The position numbers and the translations under genes were made by a program. The notes beneath the pieces are model-generated. The model worked only from the letters and a program-made list of their open reading frames with translations, was not told where the DNA came from and searched no databases. A stretch of 64,000 nucleotides of DNA from Setaria digitata (lineage: Eukaryota > Nematoda > Chromadorea > Rhabditida > Setariidae), in the NCBI GenBank assembly GCA_003640385.1, contig RCAB01000287.1:17664-81663 (forward strand), in the 5' to 3' direction. Below, piece after piece: positions 25,501-32,400 of the stretch; the stretch's first letter is position 1, and every line of letters starts with the position of its first letter.

Positions 25501-28500
25501 TTATTATCATTTTGTCGGTTGTTAAACGGATTTTGAAATTTCCCGAACCAAAATTTTTTGTTGGTTCAATCAAATTTGAAATTAATTTTCAAAAGTTGTT
25601 CGTAAAAATAAATAAAATTGCATGTTAAGTAAATGGTTAACAGTAGCAGCAATATAAAAGTTTTAATTAAATATTGAAGTTTAAATATTGAAGTGTGATG
25701 ACGATGAAATATTTAAATGTAATTCTAACGATTTCTTAAGTAAGAGAGAAAACGGCAATAATTATAAGTCGAAAATATTAATTGGCAGCTCAATGGATAT
25801 TAGCAGTAAGGCAATAAGAATAAGGTAGCTCATTTAAATAACAATAAAATTTATTCAGAATACTTTCATGCTGCTCTACGAGCCCATTCCGAGTCAACAG
25901 GTATTACCAAAAATCACAACAAAAAATTTGCCAAAAGTAAATCAGGAAACCAGGTAATATTTTTCTTTGATAAATAGCACTTGTATTTATCGCTTGATAA
26001 AAAATATTGGAAGAATTTTCAATATGCAAGTGATTCCGACAATTTAATGGTGCACATTTTTAAAATTATTAGATGATCATCTATTTTGATGCGATATTTA
26101 AAATTTCTGTGGAATTATTTTATTGAAAAGATCACTATTCAGTTTGGATATTATATCTAAATTAATTTTGCAGTGTAAGTTTTTAAGAAATTTTAGAGTA
26201 GAAAAAATGGGAAGCGAAAATTCTCGCATAAACGTCAAAGTTATCGTAATGGAATTCAAAATGCATACGATACTACTAATGGATACGGTAGCGGATACGG
26301 TCAAAAACGAATTACTACTGGTGGTAGTATTCAGGAAGGTTATTCGTATAATGCGAAATCGGACAATCGAATTATTTATGCGACATCTGGTAATACCGGC
26401 AATCAGCATGCCTACTCACCGGAAAGAATCAAGAATTGGCAAAGTCATTTTGCTAATTATGACCAAAGAGGATGGCAAGAAAATGGAGAGAACAATAAAA
26501 AATATAATGGGATTGGAAGTGGAAGCAAACTGAATAATGCTTATGAGAGCCACGGTATCTATGAAAATGGCAAAACTCTGGAATCATTCGGTGATAGTGG
26601 TGATCAAAAAACTGGTAACCTCATTGGTCAAAATGGATGTGCTGAAAATGGTAGTCAAAATGGATATAGTTATATTGGTTACGGTAGTGGAGACAGTACA
26701 CGTTATAATGGAGACAGCAGTACTGAATGTGTACCCGCAAATACTGGCACTGTCAATGGTAGGGCCGAATATAATCGTAATGTAGTCAGTAAAAACCGGA
26801 ATGGTGATGAGACGAAAGATCAGAATGGCGGACAAAGTCATGTTCCGGATAACGGTTATGGCAATAATGGAAATGTATATTATCGTAACATTTCTCGTTA
26901 TGGTACATCTATTGTAGAACCTGAAAGCTATCATTATGAGGAGAAAAGTGGTCATATTTCCAGAATACAAGAAGACAGAAAAGAAGATGATTTCTCAGAA
27001 GTAAGACAGAATAATTTCGTGGCTAGTCAGAAATTAGACTACGGATCAAATGGGCTGGAGAAATCAGTAATAANTAGAAAAGAAGATGATTTCTCAGAAG
27101 TAAGACAGAATAATTTCATGGCTAGTCAGAAATTAGACTACGGATCAAATGGGCTGGAGAAATCAGTAATAAATACTCATATGCCATCATCACTATCATA
27201 CGGTAATCATGTTGATAGCGTGTTTGAGAACGATAAAGTGAAAGGTGGAAGTTACGGTGCTGGAAGTGCATATGATAAAACAGAAATGAGACATGAAACA
27301 AATCGAACAATACAAGAAAATGAAATCAGTAATGGAATTGATAGAACGGACGACGAAAGCGCGGATAAATGTTCCGATCAGGAATTCCGGTAAATAATGC
27401 ATTTGTTTTTGTAATAGAAAATAACGGAATGAAAATTATAAATCACATTCTGTTTCATCTCATTACAAAAATAATTGTATTAAAACCGATCTTATCACGG
27501 ATGTTAATGAGACCAAATGAGATATTTCCAAACAGAATGCATTGACTATTTATCAGTAATATCGGTCGGTTTACTCATTTACTTGTATATGTAGCATAGA
27601 ACTTATTTTGACATTTCAAGCTTCAGTTTAGACAGTTCCAATTTTAAATTCTGGATTAGAAGCAGGAGGAAGGAAAGGAGAGAAAATGGAAACTTGACGG
27701 AACGGCTTCTTTGTTTTTCACAGTTGCATCTTCCTTTAATCGACCCCTTCCTTTCCTGTGATCATTCAGAGTCTCATCTGAAACTCATTCCAAACCTAAT
27801 GAAATGAAATGAAAATTTGAAGATGTCCGTACTTGGAGCGAACACTTTGTGTGCATTATATGAAAATATGCGATGGTGTCGATGATTGCGGTGATGGTAG
27901 TGATGAAGTGAACTGTGGTGATGATGAGACATTATCAGTGACAAATGGTGCTAGTGATGATAGCGAAAGGCTGACCGAAGTCACGTCCTGTAAACCGGAT
28001 CAATTTAGGTGTGAAAACGGAAGATGTATTGCACAGATGGCTCGATGTGACCGAAAATACGACTGTGATGATGGGACGGATGAGACAACCTGTGGTGTGT
28101 TAATTAATTAATCGCTCCTCTATTAGTTTAGTTTAGTCAACTGAAATCAGCGGTAACTTGTAAAGAGATTGTCCTTAACTGCTTTTCCTTTCTTTCCAAA
28201 TGAAATTTGTTAACTGAGAATTTCAGAATATTTCGTGGAAGCAATAAAACAAGCAAGAACAAGTACACTGAGTCCGGATGAAACTGGAAATGGAGAGGTA
28301 GCAGGTGGTGAAAGACAGGAAAAGGATCAAGCCGTGGAGGAACAGGAAAGGTTGAGAGGACAGGATGAGAGAGAACGAGAGGAACAGCAGAGAAGACGGG
28401 GGGAGGAACGCCGGGAAAATAGAGAAGAAACGCGAGAAGGAGGAGGAATAGAGCAGGAATATGACCAAGAGGAGGGAACAAGAGAACAGAAAGAAGAACG

Positions 28501-30093
28501 AATGAGGCATGAACAGCATGAGTGGGGACAGATAAAAAGAGAAGAGGAGAGAGAGAAGGAACTGGGGCAAGAGGAGGAAAGAGAACGACAAGAAGAGGAA
28601 AGACTAAGAAAGGAAGAAGTGAGAGAACGGCAGGAAGAGGAAAGGTTAAGACAAGAAGAAGTGAGAGAACGGCAGGAAGAGGAAAGGTTAAGACAAGAAG
28701 AAGTGAGAGAATGGCAGGAAGAGGAAAGAAGACATGAGCACGAAAAGGAAGGAGGAGGATTGGGAGTGGACAGAATAGAGCAAGAATATGGTGAAAAAGT
28801 AAGACAGGAACAAGAATATGAGGGAGGAGAGCAGGAAATACAGGAAGGAAAAGACTGGGAAAGGGAGGAACAGGAAGGTATGAGACAGGAAATAGAGTCA
28901 GGAAGACAGGAAGAAGAACGGAAACGTGAAAAGGAACGTGTTGAAGAGGGACGAGAACGTGAAAAGGAAGAGTATGGGGCAGTGGAGCAAAGAGAAGATG
29001 AAGAAAAGGAACGGAATGGGAATGGGAATGGAGAGGAGGAAGAGGAGTACCGGCGACGTTTAGAAGAGGATGAGAGACGTGCGGAAGAGGACCGTAGGCG
29101 TGTGGAGGGGGACCGAAGACGTGTGGAGGAGGATCGGAGACGTGTGGAGGAGGACCGAAGACGTCTAGAAGAAATCTTTGACGCTCAAAGGATAAAGCCA
29201 GAAAAGGAGAAGGAAGAGTTGGAAGGGGTGCGGAAGGAGGGGTACGAGAAGCATCAGACGGCCGTGGAAGGAGTCCGGATCAGGGAGAAGGAGGAAAGAC
29301 GACGGCTCGAACTGGAACGGTACAGTCCGAGTGAAGCTGGTCAGGTAATTAATTGTCTTCTTGTTTACTATCAAAAATAATCACTCCGTTATTTTCCGTT
29401 TTCAGTACCGGATACCAGAAATACCGATCTGATTTCTCGATAATTAGCGAATGTTTTTGTCCATTTATGGTAAAATGTTTTCCCCTCTTTACTATGCAAA
29501 TGTTTCACCCATGAGTTACAAGCATCACTTGTCAATTATACTCATACCTGTAGATTTCAGGTAAAAGATATCGCTTTATTCTGAAGGAGGGAAGTATCGC
29601 ATATTTATGCATGGGAGTGACAAAACTATTGCATAGTATCTCCTTTCTAACCGTTATTTTCATTTTGAAAATTATCATGGGTAACGGCTAAAATGCAAGT
29701 TATCACAAGTCGGGTAGAAGATATCGCTTAATTATGTTTCTCAGTTATCATTAGGAACAACAAATAGGAAATGCTGTATAATTATCCTATCCATGGGTAT
29801 GGGTAGGAATTTCGCACAACTATCTTACCTGTAAATTTGGATTCCACTTTAGTGATATTGCTAATTGCAGGTTGGTGAAAGTTACACTGATGCGGATGTT
29901 CGAGAACGGTACGAAGTTGTCGACGCAGGTGCAACCTGTGCAGTTTCGCAGTATCAGTGCGTCAGTGGTGAATGCATCGACAGGAATGCCCAGTGTGATG
30001 GAAAACCGGATTGTTCGGATGGTTCCGATGAGGCACTTTGTCATCCGATGGCACAGCGACAGCCAACGCTACGGCCTCCTAAACCGGTTACTT
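7309..30093 (+). CDS. Perlecan-type N-terminal region: SEA, seven LA modules and low-complexity domains
   Basis: Fifteen exons read through with agreeing splice phases: 7309-7537, 9191-9374, 9692-9846, 12472-12585, 12940-13055, 13514-13757, 14551-14761, 16182-16264, 16915-17040, 25217-25351, 25859-25953, 26197-27389, 27823-28094, 28227-29344, 29871-30093. They give about 1,500 residues. Module order is signal peptide, SEA, LA1, cysteine-less Ig, LA2, Lustrin-like, LA3, LA4, basic linker, G/N/S/Y-rich, LA5-LA6, E/R-rich helix, LA7. SEA followed by LA repeats and Ig is the order of domains I-II of vertebrate perlecan, a basement-membrane heparan sulfate proteoglycan. The last exon ends in phase 1 and can join the unc-52 Ig exon at 43474, so I infer a long perlecan isoform. 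A separate secreted gene ending near 30215 is the alternative. The whole hhat-like gene sits in its ninth intron. Confidence 0.75.
9191..9846 (+). CDS. Exons 2-3: SEA domain
   Basis: Exons 9191-9374 and 9692-9846 join in phase 2 at an Arg codon. The product has the SEA fold pattern: [13 protein letters not shown] at the start, a central [19 protein letters not shown] helix, [13 protein letters not shown] beta strands, and [16 protein letters not shown] at the end. The last part resembles the end of the human perlecan SEA domain (SYVTSPQGFQFRRLG, from memory). The G-SVVV autocleavage motif of mucin-type SEA domains is absent, as in perlecan. The 3' donor (GTCAAT at 9847) is weak, and a stop with an overlapping AATAAA follows at 9850-9855. 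Confidence 0.75.
9847..12471. other. Intron with one unassigned open segment
   Basis: AT-rich intron with a CT-rich tract near 10813-10835. The only protein-like stretch is 11657-11887 (+), preceded by an AG, with residues that could be the first part of an Ig domain (NEPLKF...CWLKKEK). Its phase-0 start does not match the phase-1 end of the SEA exon, so I leave it out of the gene model. Confidence 0.5.
12472..12585 (+). CDS. Exon 4: LA module 1
   Basis: Phase 1 to phase 1 (acceptor TTCTTTAG, donor GTAAAT). It encodes [13 protein letters not shown], then [15 protein letters not shown]. The sixth cysteine comes from the next exon (DDC), completing the six-cysteine LDL-receptor class A pattern with its calcium-binding acidic residues. 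Confidence 0.85.
12940..13757 (+). CDS. Exons 5-6: Ig-like domain lacking the canonical cysteines
   Basis: Exons 12940-13055 and 13514-13757 join in phase 0. After DDC, which closes LA1, the product has an Ig I-set layout: [14 protein letters not shown] (B strand with Ala where Cys is expected), [10 protein letters not shown] (C-strand Trp), [20 protein letters not shown] (E-F strands with Met in place of the second Cys). Two cysteines follow near the 3' end (QCFDENNC). Donor GTAAGA at 13758 is preferred; GTACTA at 13746 would also keep phase 1. Confidence 0.7.
14551..14761 (+). CDS. Exon 7: LA module 2 and start of Lustrin-like module
   Basis: Acceptor ACTTTCAG, phase 1 in and phase 2 out. 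[15 protein letters not shown]...[12 protein letters not shown] is a complete LA module, with ATDE in place of the usual GSDE. The exon then runs into [12 protein letters not shown], which continues in the next exon. Confidence 0.85.
16182..16264 (+). CDS. Exon 8: cysteine-rich, Lustrin-like module
   Basis: Phase 2 in and phase 1 out (donor GTAAGT). With the end of exon 7 it gives six cysteines: CPDGS, then [20 protein letters not shown]. The CPxGS...C...CPxxxxC...CC spacing resembles the Lustrin cysteine-rich repeat common in nematode secreted proteins. The family assignment is from memory of the pattern. Confidence 0.6.
16801..16814. repeat. 14-bp perfect palindrome CACGTACGTACGTG
   Basis: A self-complementary sequence with CACGT at both ends, about 100 bp before exon 9. 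Function unknown. Confidence 0.8.
16915..17040 (+). CDS. Exon 9: LA module 3
   Basis: Symmetric phase 1-1 exon. [20 protein letters not shown] is followed by [16 protein letters not shown], a complete LA module with the acidic calcium site. Donor GTTTGA at 17041. Confidence 0.85.
17533..17712. repeat. Direct repeat flanking a single N (assembly join)
   Basis: 17533-17621 and 17623-17712 are near-identical copies (about 90 bp, a few differences in an A-run) around the N at 17622. Best read as unmerged overlapping contig ends in an intron. Confidence 0.8.
18089..18094 (-). terminator. Polyadenylation signal AATAAA for the hhat-like gene
   Basis: TTTATT on the plus strand, with a second at 18096-18101, lies about 105 nt downstream of the minus-strand stop at 18198. 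Confidence 0.5.
18198..22576 (-). CDS. hhat-1: Hedgehog acyltransferase-like MBOAT protein (HHAT/rasp family)
   Basis: Five exons on the minus strand: 22576-22358, 21697-21462, 21118-20661, 19423-19143 and 18563-18198. Phases agree and the product is about 519 residues, close to the usual 490-500. It is a multi-span ER membrane O-acyltransferase; family members transfer palmitate to the N-terminus of Hedgehog-type ligands. Exon 4 carries the MBOAT core: [30 protein letters not shown] and [11 protein letters not shown]. Asp 351 and His 391 are 40 residues apart, the same spacing as the catalytic pair I recall in human HHAT (D339, H379). The last exon has the family motif [23 protein letters not shown] at 18245 could open one further short exon; otherwise the frame ends in a basic tail at 18198. 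The gene lies wholly inside an intron of the plus-strand gene. The symbol follows C. elegans hhat-1, which I recall as a neighbour of unc-52. Confidence 0.88.
19143..19423 (-). CDS. hhat-1: hhat-like exon 4: MBOAT catalytic core
   Basis: Acceptor TTTTCAG (phase 1) and donor GTACGT (phase 0). It contains the FDRGLY aspartate and the invariant WHG histidine of MBOAT enzymes. Confidence 0.85.
22584..22592 (-). promoter_or_regulatory. Likely trans-splice acceptor of the hhat-like mRNA
   Basis: On the minus strand ATCTGCAG ends 7 nt before the ATG at 22576, the spacing typical of spliced-leader addition in nematodes. Inferred from position only. Confidence 0.4.
23801..24279. repeat. Dispersed 93-bp direct repeat pair
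   Basis: 23801-23893 and 24187-24279 share about 93 bp (from ACAGTAACATACGTTGAT to TTATACATTTTTC) with two or three differences. A shorter related piece lies near 23381-23410. Unlike the N-flanking duplications, these are about 290 bp apart with no gap, so they are probably genomic. Confidence 0.7.
25217..25351 (+). CDS. Exon 10: LA module 4
   Basis: Symmetric phase 1-1 exon. [20 protein letters not shown] is followed by [14 protein letters not shown], a full LA module. Donor GTCAGT at 25352. Confidence 0.85.
25859..25953 (+). CDS. Exon 11: basic linker
   Basis: Acceptor TTATTCAG, phase 1 in and phase 0 out (donor GTAATA). It encodes [15 protein letters not shown] and a Lys/Asn-rich tail ending KSKSGNQ. 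It starts with EYF directly after the Gly that follows an LA module, exactly as exon 14 does. Support is the open frame and matching phases on both sides. Confidence 0.6.
26197..27389 (+). CDS. Exon 12: Gly/Asn/Ser/Tyr-rich low-complexity region
   Basis: A 397-codon open stretch with no early in-frame ATG. It enters in phase 0 (AG at 26195-26196) and leaves in phase 2 (donor GTAAAT at 27390). It starts basic ([14 protein letters not shown]), then is dominated by G, N, S, Y, Q and D. One Ser-Gly-Asp (YGSGDST) is a candidate glycosaminoglycan site, in a weak acidic context. It ends CSDQEFR, the start of LA5. The N at 27074 sits inside, with 33 falsely repeated codons (26977-27073 and 27076-27172), so the true region is probably about 364 residues. 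The plus-frame choice is supported by the lack of stops and by phase agreement on both sides. Confidence 0.75.
26977..27172. repeat. Direct repeat flanking a single N inside coding sequence
   Basis: Two 97-bp copies, offset by 99 nt, flank the N at 27074 and differ only at 27019 (G) versus 27118 (A). The offset is a multiple of three, so the reading frame survives and the error is silent in ORF prediction. Confidence 0.85.
27823..28094 (+). CDS. Exon 13: LA modules 5 and 6
   Basis: Phase 2 in (acceptor TTTGAAG, weak) and phase 1 out. LA5 is completed across the junction (CSDQEFR, then [25 protein letters not shown]). A Ser/Asp-rich linker and LA6 follow ([29 protein letters not shown]). Confidence 0.85.
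28227..29344 (+). CDS. Exon 14: Glu/Arg-rich helical region
   Basis: A 1,118-bp exon, phase 1 in (acceptor AATTTCAG) and phase 0 out (donor GTAATT). It encodes about 372 residues of mostly E, R, Q, K and G, with no cysteine. Four 14-residue units ([14 protein letters not shown] type) lie at 28571-28738 and six 7-residue units (DRRRVEE type) at 29048-29173. The ER/EK pattern predicts a long single alpha helix or coiled coil, unusual between disulfide-rich LA modules in a secreted protein. Its start, [10 protein letters not shown], parallels exon 11. Confidence 0.8.
28571..29173. repeat. In-frame minisatellites of 42 bp and 21 bp
   Basis: Four 42-bp units at 28571-28738 and six 21-bp units at 29048-29173, both in the reading frame of exon 14. 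The plus strand of the whole exon is nearly all purine. Confidence 0.85.
29871..30093 (+). CDS. Exon 15: LA module 7 and Pro-rich linker
   Basis: Acceptor AATTGCAG (phase 0) and donor GTAAGT at 30094 (phase 1). [13 protein letters not shown], then [16 protein letters not shown] is an LA module, followed by a linker ending LRPPKPVT. Phase 1 allows joining to 43474. A second GTAAGT at 30208 is in the same phase, with the frame open between them, and would add 38 residues; without splicing the frame stops at 30215. Confidence 0.8.
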
Positions 30094-31840
30094 GTAAGTG
30101 TTTTCATTCCCTTCCCTACTCTTCTCCGGTTCTAACTTGTCATCAGTTTGGTCCAACCGTTCGGTTTATCTTAATGAGTCTTTCGGGTTTATTTTCCTCG
30201 TTAAAAGGTAAGTAACGATAAATTCATCCGCGGTAATACAATAAATGGCATCGGAAAATCAAACTTAAAGATCCCTCTTAAGAGTATTTTTAATATTCTT
30301 AACAGTTTTGTAAATAATAACCATATATCAGTCTCTCCCGTAAATTATAACCGGAAATCAGTGCATTCATTTGTTGCTGTTCCTTATCAGGAATTTTCAC
30401 CTTAGCGATGAGTTCTGAAGAATTTTTTTCCCACTGCACTGAATCTTATGCTGGAAATTCTCGAAATTTCAGGAATAGCTTTATTTCATAATCTCTTTAT
30501 TTTTAATTTAAAAATTTTCTACTTGATCTCATTTCCTTTAATCCCTACAATTTAGCATTATTTAACTTCCTTACACAAATGTGGTTGCTGAGATGATTCC
30601 ACAGATTCCGTGGAAACTTTTCCATCTTTTTCTCCATGATTTTCTATTTTGCCCTCACTTACCTTTATCTTTACAATCAGGGAGAAAGGAGGTAATATCC
30701 TTTGCGTTATCGAAATTGAGATATCTGTATTCTAGACAAAAAAGAAATTTGACCAAGCAAGCAATCATTTATCTTGAAATGGCTTATTTTATTATCCACT
30801 GAGAAGAAAAAAAAAGAAATGAAAACTTCATGTTGGAATCATATGAAGCATATGAATGAATGTAAACGAATGAAATAAGAAGAAACTTTTTGTTTTGTAA
30901 CAGAAATTCAGCAGTTCTCTGCTAAGATTCTCTTTCCTGACCTTTTCTAATTTATTAAAAGCAAAAAAAAAAAAAGAAAGAAATGATAAAAAAGTTGCCA
31001 GATGCAAGCATAGGAAATGTTACGTTTCGAGAAAAAAATAATTTACATTATTGATATTTTTTTCCTTTTTTTCCATCAAATATTTTTCTAACCATTTATT
31101 TTCTATTTAGATGATGAGGGAGACTATGAAAAAAAAAAAGTTGAAGAAAAAATTTAAAGCTTTATTTGAAATAAAATGTTAAATAAATAAATGAAAAAAA
31201 AAGAGATTGTGCAATGGATACAACAACTGATCGAACTTTGAAGGACATTCGGAAATGGGAAAATGTTCCGTTTTCAATTCATTCGTTATTTTATGCTAGA
31301 AAAGAAACGAGAAAGTTTTTTCATCGTGTGAGATTTAACGAAGTGCAATTTCCGAACATTAATTACAACAAATATGCCAGGGAATGAAAAAAAAAAAGAT
31401 AAAAATTGAAATCCATCAAGATTGAAAGCAATTCATTTGGTTCGGGAATATAAATGTTGCATTCTGCAGTATTTTCCACCATTTTACGATATCTTCCACA
31501 AATGAGTTTTATCTTTTTCCTTTTTTTTTTTTAAATCTATTTTCTACCGGCAAATTTAGAAGTATAATTGTTAATTAACCTTTTTCTTTTTTTTTTGATC
31601 ATTTTGTGATAGTGAAGCAAACAATTGGTTATAAGTGGAAATTAAGCTTTTTCAATTTAATCATTATCATCAACGTAGTCTTAAGTTTTTTAACTAGTAG
31701 TATCTAAAAGTTATACGTTATCAAGTTTTTTTTAACATAAAAACTAGGCTAGTCAGATTTTCAACCACAGTAACCGATTCTTAATTAAATTCCAGTATTG
31801 GATCTTAAATCGATTTTGAGCAGTGTAATAGAAGTTTTTC

Positions 31841-32243
31841 TTTCAACTTTTTCAATTATATCAACTAGATATTATATATATATTTGTTTGTTTATTTATT
31901 TAATATATATAATATTAAATAAATATATATAATATATATATATAATTTTTTATATATTTATTTTATTGTATATTTTATTTTATATATTGTATATTGTATA
32001 TTTTATTTTATATATTTATTTTATTTTAATATATATATATATATATATNTTTTTCAACTTTTTCAATTATATCAACTAAATATTATATATATATATACTT
32101 GTTTGTTTATTTATTTAATATTGTATATATATATAATATTAAATAAATATATATAATATATATAATTTTTTATATATTTATTTTATTGTATATTTTATTT
32201 TATATATTGTATATTGTATATTTTATTTTATATATTTATTTTA

Positions 32244-32315
<72 letters not shown>

Positions 32316-32400
32316 AAACAAAATAAATAAACTATATATATATAACATTAAATTATTATATATAATAATTTAATAATATTGAAAAAAATATATATATGAT
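31841..32400. repeat. AT-rich satellite with an assembly join
   Basis: Long (TA)n and TATTTTATT-type repeats. About 31841-32048 is repeated from about 32052 onward around the N at 32049. Both satellite expansion and a contig overlap are likely involved. Confidence 0.7.

Noticed and set aside
26123..26533. Plus-strand open frame with ATG at 26123
   Set aside because: The frame starting AGT at 26197 is longer, phase-matched on both sides and leads correctly into LA5; the ATG frame overlaps it and leads nowhere.
28223..28591. Ser/Leu/Phe-rich open frames on the minus strand
   Set aside because: They are the complement of the purine-rich E/R exon 14; composition follows directly from the CT-rich strand.
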